This document shows, piece after piece, positions 44,134-52,818 of a stretch of DNA of 64,000 nt; within the stretch, counting starts at the first letter, position 1; each line of letters starts with the position of its first letter. The position numbers were made by a program, and so were the translations under genes. The notes beneath the pieces were generated by a model, which did no database searches, was not told the DNA's origin, and worked only from the letters and a program-made list of their open reading frames with translations. This DNA comes from Lachnoclostridium sp. UBA7215 (lineage in GTDB: Bacteria > Bacillota > Clostridia > Lachnospirales > Lachnospiraceae), in NCBI GenBank assembly GCA_002490465.1, contig DKUB01000103.1, positions 6,375 to 70,374 on the forward strand, given 5' to 3'.

Positions 44134-45282
44134 ATGTACGACAGTATAATAATTGGCTGCGGTTTTGCCGGGGCTGTGGCCGCCAGGGAACTGGCGGAAA
44201 AAAAGGGACAGCACGTTCTGGTCATTGATGCCAGGGAACACGTAGGCGGAAACTGCTATGACAGACTGGATGAAAACGGAATCCTCATCCACCAGTACGG
44301 ACCGCATATTTTTCACACAAATATAAAAAGAGTATATGATTATTTGTCACGATTTACCGAATGGTACGAATACAGGCATGAAGTAGTGGGAAAAATACAG
44401 GAAAAAGAAATTCCGATTCCTTTTAACCTGAATAGCCTTGAAATGGTATATGGGGAGAGAGCTGCCCATCTCGAAAAAATATTAATTGATAATTTCGGTG
44501 AGGGCGCACGTGTACCGATTCTCGAGCTGATGAACCATGAAAATGAGGAACTGCAGGAAATCGCGCACTATGTATACGAAAATGTATTTCTCAAGTATAC
44601 CATGAAGCAGTGGGGCAAAACGCCAAAGGAAATTGACCCGTCAGTATCCGGCAGGGTGCCGGTACTGCTCTCAAGGGATAACAGGTATTTTCAGGATACT
44701 TACCAGGGACTTCCGCTGCATGGATTTACGCCCATTTTTGAGAAGATGCTGGATTATGAAAAAATAGAGGTACGCCTTGGGTGTGAGGCCAAAACGGTGC
44801 TTGCCATTCATCCGGATGCCAAAGAGCCGGTATTGTTTGAGGGAAAGCCGTTCCATGGGAACATTATATATACCGGTGCGTTGGACGAGCTGTTTGACTG
44901 CTGTTTTGGCAGACTCCCCTATCGCTCCCTGCGGTTTGATTTCCGGCACTATGACAAGGAGTTTTACCAGAGCCATGGCGTAGTCAATTATACCGTGTCG
45001 GAGGATTTTACGAGAATCACAGAGTTTAAGTATCTTTCCGGTCAGCTTGCAGCAAAAGATACAACCATAGTAAAGGAATACCCGATGCCCTATAGCGGAA
45101 AAGAGGGAGAAATACCCTATTATGCAATAAATAATAAAGAGAACGATGCCCTTTTTAACCAATACCGTGCTCTCGTAGAAAAGATACCAAACTTTTATCT
45201 GCTTGGAAGACTGGCAGAGTATAAATACTATAATATTGATGCCATTGTAGACCGCGCCCTGGCAATGGCAGAACAGATGTAA
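44134..45282 (+). CDS. glf: UDP-galactopyranose mutase
   Basis: Flavoenzyme converting UDP-galactopyranose to UDP-galactofuranose, the donor for galactofuranose polymers. The FAD-binding N-terminus reads IIIGCGFAGAVAARELAE, then HVGGNCYD and the family motif YGPHIFHT. RFTEWYEYRHEVV and IPFNLNSLEMVYG are also typical. At 382 residues it is full length. ATG follows AATGGAGAG. A family 2 glycosyltransferase gene follows 14 bases later. Confidence 0.95.
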   Translation: MYDSIIIGCGFAGAVAARELAEKKGQHVLVIDAREHVGGNCYDRLDENGILIHQYGPHIFHTNIKRVYDYLSRFTEWYEYRHEVVGKIQEKEIPIPFNLNSLEMVYGERAAHLEKILIDNFGEGARVPILELMNHENEELQEIAHYVYENVFLKYTMKQWGKTPKEIDPSVSGRVPVLLSRDNRYFQDTYQGLPLHGFTPIFEKMLDYEKIEVRLGCEAKTVLAIHPDAKEPVLFEGKPFHGNIIYTGALDELFDCCFGRLPYRSLRFDFRHYDKEFYQSHGVVNYTVSEDFTRITEFKYLSGQLAAKDTTIVKEYPMPYSGKEGEIPYYAINNKENDALFNQYRALVEKIPNFYLLGRLAEYKYYNIDAIVDRALAMAEQM

Positions 45283-45296
45283 AACTGGAGGTTTAT

Positions 45297-46313
45297 ATGA
45301 AACTATTGACAGTAGCAATTCCCTGCTATAACTCGCAGGAATATATGCGTCATGCAGTAGAGACAGCATTGATTGGCTGTGATGACGTGGAAATCATTTT
45401 AGTGGATGATGGTTCCAGTGACAATACACCCGAAATAGCCGATGAACTGGCTTCGGAATATCCCACAATTGTAAAGGCAGTCCACCAGAAAAATGGTGGT
45501 CACGGCAGTGCCGTGAATGCCGGACTGGCCAATGCCACCGGTATATATTTTAAGGTACTTGACAGTGATGACTGGTTTGACAGGGAATCCTTTTTAAAAG
45601 TAATGGATGTGCTCCGTGACTTTGCAAAGGAGGGGCATGGTGTGGACATGCTTCTGACAAATTATGTGTATGAGAAGCCAAGTCTTCACAAACACAAAGC
45701 CATTCGTTATGACGGTGTATTTCCTGAAAACCAGGTGTTTGACTGGAATCAGGTGGGGCACTTTAAAATGAGCCAGAACATTTTGATGCACTCCGTCATT
45801 TACCGGACGAAGATGCTCCGTGACTCTGGATTAGAGCTTCCGAAACATACTTTTTATGTTGACAATATATTTGTATACAATCCGCTTCCCTATGTTAAGA
45901 CGATGTATTATCTTAATGTTGACTTATATCGGTATTTTATCGGGCGGGATGACCAGTCGGTAAATGAGCAGGTTATGATTGGCCGGATTGATCAACAGCT
46001 TCGTGTAAACCGGATTATGATTGATGCGTATGATTTGACAAAAATAAAAAATAAAAAACTTCGTGCCTACATGGTAAAATACCTAACGATGATGATGACC
46101 GTAAGTTCCGTGTTTTTAATTAAAGAGGGGTCGGAAGAAAGTCTCAGGAAGCGTGAGGAAATATGGGATTATTTAAAAAATAAGAATAAAGGAATGTACC
46201 GCATGGTAAACAGGCTGGCGCTGAGTAAACCGATGCAGCTGCGCAGCCGCGCAGGACGTAAAATAGTGGTGTGGGGATATTCATTATCCCGAAAAATTTA
46301 TGGCTTCAACTAA
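45297..46313 (+). CDS. Family 2 glycosyltransferase
   Basis: Inverting GT-A glycosyltransferase of 338 residues. The N-terminal nucleotide-binding motif VAIPCYNSQEYM and ILVDDGSSDNTPEIA are followed by HGSAVNAGLANATGIYFK and the metal-binding VLDSDDWFD. There is no membrane helix; a basic C-terminal helix may bind the membrane. ATG follows GGAGGT. The stop codon lies within the terminator stem. It is likely to add a sugar in the galactofuranose glycan (inference from glf). Confidence 0.88.
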   Translation: MKLLTVAIPCYNSQEYMRHAVETALIGCDDVEIILVDDGSSDNTPEIADELASEYPTIVKAVHQKNGGHGSAVNAGLANATGIYFKVLDSDDWFDRESFLKVMDVLRDFAKEGHGVDMLLTNYVYEKPSLHKHKAIRYDGVFPENQVFDWNQVGHFKMSQNILMHSVIYRTKMLRDSGLELPKHTFYVDNIFVYNPLPYVKTMYYLNVDLYRYFIGRDDQSVNEQVMIGRIDQQLRVNRIMIDAYDLTKIKNKKLRAYMVKYLTMMMTVSSVFLIKEGSEESLRKREEIWDYLKNKNKGMYRMVNRLALSKPMQLRSRAGRKIVVWGYSLSRKIYGFN

Positions 46314-46335
46314 CAAAGTTAGTTGAAGCTTTTTA
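46302..46335 (+). terminator. Intrinsic terminator after glf-glycosyltransferase
   Basis: GGCTTCAACTAAC and GTTAGTTGAAGCT form a 12-13-bp stem with a three-base loop followed by TTTTT. The glycosyltransferase stop codon is inside the left arm. Confidence 0.9.
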
Positions 46336-47046
46336 AACAGTTCCAAACCGCCGTCCAAACCAGCCCGCCAGCGGATATAAAAGCAGGCTGAGAATAAGTG
46401 CAATTATAACATCAACGACAGAGTGCTGTCGAATAAATAATGTAGACAGCACGATTAAAATCGTGAGAATTAAGCTGCCATACCGCAGCAAGAGACGCCA
46501 GTGACGTTTTTCCGGCCGTTCAGCCATCGGCTCATGTGCCGGAGTTTTTCCGGGGGTCAAATAAGAGCTGTCCCACAGGCAGTATAAAAGTGTCAGTGAT
46601 GTATATACATGCATGCTGGGGCAGACATTGACCGGTGGGTCAATGCCCTGTATGATGCCGCAAAGAGTAGTGAATACATTATCACGGGGGTAATGCGCCG
46701 GACGCAGGTGCAGGCTTGAGGGCCAGATCACATAAGCGGCCAGGCAGATGGTAAGTCCGACAATGAGAAAAAAGGCAAAACGCACAAAGTCGTATTTTAC
46801 AGACGAAACCCGGAACGACAAAATAAGAAAAAAGGCAACTCCCCCTATCACAAAGGGAAACCAGAGCAGATAGGGGATTACAAATATTTCACAAAACGGA
46901 ATATAGCTGTCAAAACGGCAGTAAATGTCCGTATAATAAGGCGCCTCATATTTTTCCAACAGGCAGAAACCCAAAAGGAAAATGGGCAGATAGAGCAAAT
47001 ATAAACTGTGTCGGTACTTTTTCCAGGCTTTTTGTGTTTTCATCAT
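46333..47046 (-). CDS. PAP2-superfamily membrane phosphatase
   Basis: Integral membrane protein of 237 residues with about six helices. PAP2-type active-site pieces are seen: CPSMHVYTSLTL (PSGH-like with Met for Gly) and RQHSVVDVIIAL holding the second histidine and aspartate. Enzymes of this kind dephosphorylate undecaprenyl or other lipid phosphates, or act as inositol-phosphoceramide-synthase-like proteins. Substrate is not certain. Its start is six bases after the pncB stop, so they form an operon. Confidence 0.8.
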   Translation of the reverse strand: MMKTQKAWKKYRHSLYLLYLPIFLLGFCLLEKYEAPYYTDIYCRFDSYIPFCEIFVIPYLLWFPFVIGGVAFFLILSFRVSSVKYDFVRFAFFLIVGLTICLAAYVIWPSSLHLRPAHYPRDNVFTTLCGIIQGIDPPVNVCPSMHVYTSLTLLYCLWDSSYLTPGKTPAHEPMAERPEKRHWRLLLRYGSLILTILIVLSTLFIRQHSVVDVIIALILSLLLYPLAGWFGRRFGTV

Positions 47047-47052
47047 AATTCC

Positions 47053-48504
47053 TTATATATTATCTAAAAGTGATTTCTTTATTTGATATAATTGATCAGA
47101 CAAGTCAACATAAACTTCCTGTGGATTGACAAGGCGGCGGGTCTCCTCCCACAGAGTATTCAGCTGTTCCCTGCAGTAGCTCTGTATCTGCATAACGCTG
47201 GGGGATTCATAGACACACTGGCCATTTTGGAAAATGGGAACAAGAAGTTCCCTGAGATAATAGCTGCCTCCGGGCAGTTTTGTCTTCTTCCATGTGGCAT
47301 CCGGATTAAACAGAAGCAGGTCATCTTTTTCATTAAAAGTTTCCCCGGCAAGCGTAATATAATCGGCACGGATTTTTCCGCTCTCTTTATCGTAAATACG
47401 ATAAACCGTTTTATTTCCCGGATTTGTGATTTTTACGGGGTTTTCAGATAATTTAATCTTTGGAATCATTTCACCACCGCTTTCAATGGCAGCCATTTTA
47501 TAAACGCCGCCAAATGCAGGGGTATTTTTTGAAGTAATAAGGTTTGTGCCTACTCCCCAGGAATCAATGCAAGCCCCCTGGGATAGAAGGGAATCAATCA
47601 GATACTCGTCCAAATCACTGGAGGCGCAGATGGCGGCGTCTGTAAAGCCGGCATTATCTAGCATTTTTCTTGCCTGCTTTGACAGGTAGGCAAGATCGCC
47701 GCTGTCCAGACGGATACCGTATTTTGCCGGCATACGCCCGGCATCGCGCAGTTCAGAAAAAACCTGAATGGCGTGAGGAACGCCGGAACGGAGAGTGTCA
47801 TAGGTGTCAACAAGCAGAGTCGTATTGTCCGGATAGAGCTCTGCGTATTTGCGAAAAGCTGTCAGCTCGTCCCCAAAATCCATAATCCAGCTGTGCGCAT
47901 GTGTACCAAGTGCCGGGACATCAAACTCCTTTGCGCAGATAACATTGCTTGTGCCAATGCAGCCGCCAATCACAGCAGCCCTGGCGCCAAATGTACCGGC
48001 ATCCGGCCCCTGCGCCCGCCGCAGGCCAAATTCCATCACAGCGCCGCCCCTTGCGGCATAGCATACCCTCGCTGCTTTTGTGGCAATCAGGCTCTGGTGG
48101 TTAATAAGGTTCAAAAGGGCTGTCTCCACAAGCTGCGCCTCCATGACAGGCGCAACTACTTTCACCAGCGGCTCTCTGGGGAACACAACCGTTCCTTCCG
48201 GAATTGCGTATATATTTCCTGTAAAATGAAAGCTTGCCAGATAATCAAGAAAGTCATCCGCAAAAACTCCAAGTCCCCTCAGATAGTCAATATCATCATA
48301 GTCAAAATGAAGACTCTTAATATAATCAATCACCTGGTCAAGGCCGGCGCAGACCGCATAGCCTCCATCGTCCGGATTCTGCCTGTAAAAGAGATCAAAA
48401 ACAGCAGTTTCCGTGCGGTTATTTTTTAAATATCCCTGCATCATAGTCAGTTCATAAAAATCAGTCAGCAGCGTAAAATTCCGGTTATCCATACTTGTGC
48501 TCAT
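47053..48504 (-). CDS. pncB: Nicotinate phosphoribosyltransferase
   Basis: Converts nicotinate with PRPP to nicotinate mononucleotide for NAD salvage. The 483-residue protein begins MSTSMDNRNFTLLTDFYELT and contains FGLRRAQGPDAG, GTHAHSWIMDFGDE and the phosphate-binding GIRLDSGDLAYLS and SWGVGTNLITS motifs. The ATG is chosen because AAAGGAGG lies nine bases upstream; an in-frame start 60 bases earlier lies in the hairpin element. rfbA is upstream on the same strand by about 100 bases. Confidence 0.95.
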   Translation of the reverse strand: MSTSMDNRNFTLLTDFYELTMMQGYLKNNRTETAVFDLFYRQNPDDGGYAVCAGLDQVIDYIKSLHFDYDDIDYLRGLGVFADDFLDYLASFHFTGNIYAIPEGTVVFPREPLVKVVAPVMEAQLVETALLNLINHQSLIATKAARVCYAARGGAVMEFGLRRAQGPDAGTFGARAAVIGGCIGTSNVICAKEFDVPALGTHAHSWIMDFGDELTAFRKYAELYPDNTTLLVDTYDTLRSGVPHAIQVFSELRDAGRMPAKYGIRLDSGDLAYLSKQARKMLDNAGFTDAAICASSDLDEYLIDSLLSQGACIDSWGVGTNLITSKNTPAFGGVYKMAAIESGGEMIPKIKLSENPVKITNPGNKTVYRIYDKESGKIRADYITLAGETFNEKDDLLLFNPDATWKKTKLPGGSYYLRELLVPIFQNGQCVYESPSVMQIQSYCREQLNTLWEETRRLVNPQEVYVDLSDQLYQIKKSLLDNI

Positions 48505-48537
48505 GCTGCGAGCCTCCTTTTGCGAGCAGCTAATGCA

Positions 48538-48595
48538 CCAATGTTTGCGATGCTCGCAGCGCAAACTTGGCGAGTGAAAAATTTATTTTTCACTC
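48538..48595 (-). repeat. Double-hairpin dispersed element, copy 2
   Basis: GAGTGAAAAAT/ATTTTTCACTC forms a perfect 11-bp stem. Next to it, on the minus strand, CCAAGTTTGCGCTGCGAGCA and TCGCAAACATTGG form a second stem nearly identical to 18103-18135. It lies between rfbA and pncB. Confidence 0.7.
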
Positions 48596-48606
48596 TTCCT
48601 CCGTTC

Positions 48607-49488
48607 CTAAAGCGTCAGGTATTTTCCATCCAGCACATCTAATAAATATTGTCCATATTGGTTCTTTTTCAGCACTTCACACGCCAGCAGCAGTTCCTCT
48701 TTGGAAATCCAGCCGTTGCGGAAAGCAATTTCTTCCAGACAGGCAATCTTGCGGTGCTGGTGCTGTTCTACCGTCTTTACAAAATTTGTCGCCTCCACAA
48801 GCGATTCGTGTGTTCCCGTATCCAGCCAGGTAAATCCCTGTCCGAGAAGCGTGACGTTCAGTTCCCCCTCTTCCAGATATATCTTGTTCAAATCGGTAAT
48901 TTCCAATTCACCGCGGGGTGACGGTTTTAGCGATTTCGCATATTCCACTACCCGGTTGTCATAAAAATACAGTCCTGTAACACAGTAGTTGCTCTTTGGC
49001 TGTTTCGGTTTTTCTTCAATAGAAACCGCATGTCCTTCGCTGTCAAATTCCACAATACCAAAACGTTCAGGGTCATCTACATAGTAACCGAACACGGTTG
49101 CGCCGGAAGACACGCCCGCCGCTGCGCGGAGCCTTTTATCCAGACCATGTCCGTGGAAGATATTATCCCCAAGCACCATGGCAACAGAATCCCTGCCGAT
49201 AAAATCCTCTCCGATAAGAAAGGCCTGGGCAAGCCCGTCAGGACTTGGCTGGACTTTGTAAGAGAGGGAGATGCCAAACTGACGCCCATCACCGAGAAGT
49301 TCTTCAAAACGCGGCAGATCTTCCGGGGTGGAGATAATCAGTATGTCCCGTATGCCCGCTGTCATCAGAACCGACAGGGGATAGTAAATCATTGGTTTAT
49401 CGTAAATCGGCAGGAGCTGCTTGGAAGTAACTTTTGTAAGTGGATACAAACGTGTGCCGGAACCTCCGGCCAGAATAATGCCTTTCAT
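48607..49488 (-). CDS. rfbA: Glucose-1-phosphate thymidylyltransferase
   Basis: Makes dTDP-glucose from dTTP and glucose 1-phosphate, first step to dTDP-rhamnose and related sugars. The 293-residue protein opens [19 protein letters not shown] (sugar-nucleotide-binding signature) and has [13 protein letters not shown] [31 protein letters not shown] and [11 protein letters not shown] motifs. ATG chosen by GATGGAGG upstream. rfbB, C and D are not in this window. Confidence 0.95.
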   Translation of the reverse strand: MKGIILAGGSGTRLYPLTKVTSKQLLPIYDKPMIYYPLSVLMTAGIRDILIISTPEDLPRFEELLGDGRQFGISLSYKVQPSPDGLAQAFLIGEDFIGRDSVAMVLGDNIFHGHGLDKRLRAAAGVSSGATVFGYYVDDPERFGIVEFDSEGHAVSIEEKPKQPKSNYCVTGLYFYDNRVVEYAKSLKPSPRGELEITDLNKIYLEEGELNVTLLGQGFTWLDTGTHESLVEATNFVKTVEQHQHRKIACLEEIAFRNGWISKEELLLACEVLKKNQYGQYLLDVLDGKYLTL

Positions 49489-49569
49489 AAAAGCCTCCAT
49501 CTTGAAAATCTGTATTATTATACTTAATTTCTATGATAACGTTGTTGTTTAAGGTTTGCAAGCTCTTTC

Positions 49570-49598
49570 TAGACTTTCTATTTCTGCTATGCTATACT
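49570..49598 (+). promoter_or_regulatory. Sigma-A promoter of the aminotransferase gene
   Basis: TAGACT and TATACT separated by 17 bases, with an extended TGC before the -10 box, about 25 bases before the start codon. Confidence 0.55.
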
Positions 49599-49624
49599 AT
49601 TATACATCAAAGGAGGCGATTGCT

Positions 49625-50911
49625 ATGAAGGCTTATAAGGATATGGACAGAGACGAATTACTTACTGTGAAGGCAGCGCTTGAAGAAGAGTACAAGGTGA
49701 TTGAGGCAAAGGGGCTGAATCTCAATATGGCGAGAGGAAAACCCGGATTTTCACAGCTTGCACTTTCCATGCCAATGCTGGACGTGATTAACAGTGAATC
49801 GGATATGAGAACAGTACTTGGTAATGATACGCGAAATTACGGTGATTTGGATGGAATCGGAGAGAGCAGGAAACTGATGGCTGACATGATGTCTGTTCAG
49901 AAAGACAACGTAATTGTTTGTGGCAATTCCAGCCTGAATGTAATGTATGACACCATTGCGAGATCTGTAACGCATGGGGTAATGGGGGGGACTCCATGGA
50001 GCAAACAGGATAAAGTGAAATTTTTGTGCCCGGTTCCGGGATATGACAGACATTTTAAAATAACCGAATTTTTTGGCATTGAGATGATTAATATTCCATT
50101 GCATGATGATGGACCGGACATGGATATGGTAGAGAAGTATGTAAATGGTGATGCCGCCGTAAAAGGAATCTGGTGTGTGCCGAAGTACTCAAACCCAACC
50201 GGCATATCTTATTCTGACGAGGTAGTCAGGCGGTTTGCAAACCTGAAGCCGGCGGCAGATGATTTCCGTATTTACTGGGACAATGCTTATTGTATTCACC
50301 ACCTCTATGATGACGTGCACGATGAGATACTGAACATTTTAGAAGAATGTGAGAAGGCTGGGAATCCGGATATGGTTTATATCTTTTCCTCAACATCAAA
50401 GATTAGCTTTCCGGGTTCTGGAATTTCAGCAATTGCAGCATCATTAAACAATATTGAACATATTAAGAAGCAGATGTCCATTCAGACCATTGGACATGAT
50501 AAAATCAATCAGCTTCGGCATGCCAGGTTTTTCAAAGATATTGACGGGCTGATGGCACATATGAAACAGCATGCAAAACTGCTTCGCCCCAAATTTGAGG
50601 CGGTCCTTAACACACTGGAGTCTGAACTTGGCGGATTAGAAATTGGAACGTGGATTAAGCCGAGAGGCGGGTATTTTGTTTCCTTTGACTCCCTTCCGGG
50701 CTGTGCCAAAAATATTGTGGCAAAGTGCAAAGATTTGGGTGTTGTATTAACGGACGCCGGAGCGACATTTCCATATGGAAAAGACCCGAACAATTCCAAT
50801 ATCCGTATTGCACCGACATTTCCGACGCCGGAGGAGATGCAGGAGGCGGCAGAGGTATTTGTTCTCTGTGTAAAACTTGCAAGTGTGGAGAAATATTTGA
50901 CTGCAAATTGA
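49625..50911 (+). CDS. Aspartate aminotransferase-type PLP enzyme (PF12897-like)
   Basis: PLP-dependent transaminase of 428 residues. The N-terminal LNMARGKPGFSQLALS and NDTRNYGDLDGI are characteristic of a class sometimes called type Ic aspartate aminotransferases. The PLP-binding lysine is in SSTSKISFPGSG, and WCVPKYSNPTGISYS holds the conserved NPTG. Probably links aspartate and glutamate metabolism. ATG follows AAAGGAGGCG. An in-frame ATG 69 bases earlier lies in the promoter. Confidence 0.88.
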   Translation: MKAYKDMDRDELLTVKAALEEEYKVIEAKGLNLNMARGKPGFSQLALSMPMLDVINSESDMRTVLGNDTRNYGDLDGIGESRKLMADMMSVQKDNVIVCGNSSLNVMYDTIARSVTHGVMGGTPWSKQDKVKFLCPVPGYDRHFKITEFFGIEMINIPLHDDGPDMDMVEKYVNGDAAVKGIWCVPKYSNPTGISYSDEVVRRFANLKPAADDFRIYWDNAYCIHHLYDDVHDEILNILEECEKAGNPDMVYIFSSTSKISFPGSGISAIAASLNNIEHIKKQMSIQTIGHDKINQLRHARFFKDIDGLMAHMKQHAKLLRPKFEAVLNTLESELGGLEIGTWIKPRGGYFVSFDSLPGCAKNIVAKCKDLGVVLTDAGATFPYGKDPNNSNIRIAPTFPTPEEMQEAAEVFVLCVKLASVEKYLTAN

Positions 50912-50929
50912 TGGAAATGGGAGGTATAT

Positions 50930-51748
50930 ATGTATCAGTTTACAAGTGATTGTTTAACGGGAATCGGTATATTAGATGATGAGCACCGCGGACTGTTTAG
51001 TACGATTAATGAAATATTTAATACGTTAAACAGTGAAAATAAACAAAAGGATGAAATAATACATACGGCTGAAGCGCTTATTATTTCCCTTAAGAAATAT
51101 GCCGCGACACATTTCGCTCATGAAGAGGCTTTTATGAGGGATAACCATGACCCGGAGCTGCCGCTTCAAAAAAGGGAACATGCACAATTTACAGAAAAGG
51201 TAAACAGCGTGGATTTTGATTCCCTGGACGAGAATGAGGCAATCAGCGTTCTGCAGGAAATGATGGAATATTTGTCCCGCTGGCTGTACCGCCATATAAT
51301 AGGCAGTGACACCCTAATCGGGAAAATGAAGCCAATTCATGACAATCCGGTTATGCTTTCCTTTTCTGACGAATACTATACGGGGATAGAGATAATTGAC
51401 CAGCAGCACAAGCGTTTATTTGAAATTCTGGCAGATTTGAATGAGCTGAGCCAAAACGAATTTCTTCATGATAAATATGATGCCATTGCTGATGTGCTGG
51501 AAGAGCTTAAAGATTATACAGTAAGGCATTTTCAGGATGAAGAGCGCTATATGAAAAGCATCCAGTATGAGGGTTTGGCGGCACAGGAAGAAGTACATCA
51601 GTCTTTTATTGATAAAATAGATAATATTAATCTGGACGAAACAGAAGACGGGCAGCAGGAACAGTTGGATGAACTGATAGATTTTCTGGCAAATTGGCTG
51701 ATTTACCACATTATGAAAATGGACCAGAAAATTCCTGCAAAGGGCTGA
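50930..51748 (+). CDS. Bacteriohemerythrin with two hemerythrin domains
   Basis: Diiron oxygen-binding protein of 272 residues made of two hemerythrin domains in tandem. Domain 1 (about 1-130) has iron ligands in LDDEHRGLF, THFAHEEAFM, KREHAQF and YRHIIGSD. Domain 2 (about 140-268) has IDQQHKRLF, RHFQDEERYM, EEVHQSF and YHIMKMDQ. All expected His/Glu/Asp ligands seem present in both. Most bacteriohemerythrins have a single domain. A role in oxygen or NO handling in an anaerobe is inferred. ATG follows GGGAGG. Confidence 0.92.
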   Translation: MYQFTSDCLTGIGILDDEHRGLFSTINEIFNTLNSENKQKDEIIHTAEALIISLKKYAATHFAHEEAFMRDNHDPELPLQKREHAQFTEKVNSVDFDSLDENEAISVLQEMMEYLSRWLYRHIIGSDTLIGKMKPIHDNPVMLSFSDEYYTGIEIIDQQHKRLFEILADLNELSQNEFLHDKYDAIADVLEELKDYTVRHFQDEERYMKSIQYEGLAAQEEVHQSFIDKIDNINLDETEDGQQEQLDELIDFLANWLIYHIMKMDQKIPAKG

Positions 51749-51775
51749 AAGGAACGGAGGTTGGGGTGAACAATC

Positions 51776-52756
51776 ATGCTGATACAAATTCTCATGTCGA
51801 CTTACAACGGAGAAGAATATCTGACAGAGCAGCTGGATTCCCTTCTTTCCCAGACAATTATGGAGAAAGAGGGATGGGAAATGAAAATCCTGATCCGGGA
51901 TGACGGTTCCAAAGATAGAACATGTGATATATTGCAGGATTATGCAAAAAAGGACAGTCGCATCCGGTATGTAGCATGTGCCAATGAAGGCGTTATCCAC
52001 AGTTTTTTTGAGCTGATTGATTTGTCAGAAAAAGACGCAGATTATCTGGCCTTTTGTGATCAGGATGATGTATGGATGCCGGAGAAGCTGGAACGTGCAG
52101 TAACAAAACTGACAGAGAGAGCAAAGGCTGTAAGCAGCCCGGCTGTAGGCAGCTCGACTGTAGACAGCCCGGCTGCAGATAAACCATTATTGTATTGCTG
52201 CCGTCCGCTTCTGACAGACAGCTCCCTGAATCCAATGGATACCGTCTGGCTTGGCGGTAAATTACGTCCGTCCTTTGGCAATGCCCTTGTAGAAAATATA
52301 TGCGTTGGCTGCACCTGTGTGATAAATCGTGCGTTAGCGGATTTTTTGCGCTTAGGCCGCCCCTCATATACTACCATGCATGACCGCTGGTTTTATCTTG
52401 TCGCGTCGTGCTTCGGAGAAGTGTACTACGATACAAAAGCGCAAATTTATTACCGTCAACACGGGGGCAACGCTGTCGGCATGAAGAAAAACCATATCCA
52501 GGAATTTGTGCAGCGCATGCAGAGTTACCGGAAAAAGCGAGGCAGCAACATGCGCCAGGCCCAGGCATTTCTGGATTTTTGTAAAGAATATGACCTTGCC
52601 ATACCAAAGTCTCAAAAGAAACTTGTTAAGGATATGGCAAACATGAAGAAATATCCAAAGGCCAGATGGCGCCTTCTGAAAAATAAGGCAGTATACCGCC
52701 AGAGAAGGGGCGATGACCTGGTTTTTAAATTGCTGATTTTATTGGGGGAAGGATAG
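51776..52756 (+). CDS. Family 2 glycosyltransferase (rhamnosyltransferase-like)
   Basis: GT-A glycosyltransferase of 326 residues. ILMSTYNGEEYLTEQLDSLL and IRDDGSKDRT form the nucleotide-binding fold, LAFCDQDDVWMPEKL holds the DxD-type metal site, and YRQHGGNAVG is typical of rhamnosyltransferase-like members. A repeat-encoded linker rich in Ser, Pro, Val and Ala lies near residue 120. The start has GGGGTGA close upstream. The link to rfbA (dTDP-sugar) is suggestive. Confidence 0.87.
   Translation: MLIQILMSTYNGEEYLTEQLDSLLSQTIMEKEGWEMKILIRDDGSKDRTCDILQDYAKKDSRIRYVACANEGVIHSFFELIDLSEKDADYLAFCDQDDVWMPEKLERAVTKLTERAKAVSSPAVGSSTVDSPAADKPLLYCCRPLLTDSSLNPMDTVWLGGKLRPSFGNALVENICVGCTCVINRALADFLRLGRPSYTTMHDRWFYLVASCFGEVYYDTKAQIYYRQHGGNAVGMKKNHIQEFVQRMQSYRKKRGSNMRQAQAFLDFCKEYDLAIPKSQKKLVKDMANMKKYPKARWRLLKNKAVYRQRRGDDLVFKLLILLGEG
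52127..52180 (+). repeat. 15-bp tandem repeat in a glycosyltransferase gene
   Basis: GCTGTAAGCAGCCCG, GCTGTAGGCAGCTCG and ACTGTAGACAGCCCG follow one another, with a partial fourth unit. The length is a multiple of three and encodes AVSSP-type repeats. Confidence 0.8.
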
Positions 52757-52818
52757 GTAGAGACTCGTTCTTGAATGTCAAAATAGAAACTGCGAGATTA
52801 GAAACGAGGTGAATGAGG

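Noticed and set aside
44671..45369. 232-residue minus-strand ORF
   Set aside because: Antisense shadow of the UDP-galactopyranose mutase gene.
47773..48429. 218-residue plus-strand ORF
   Set aside because: Entirely antisense to pncB, which has unmistakable family motifs.
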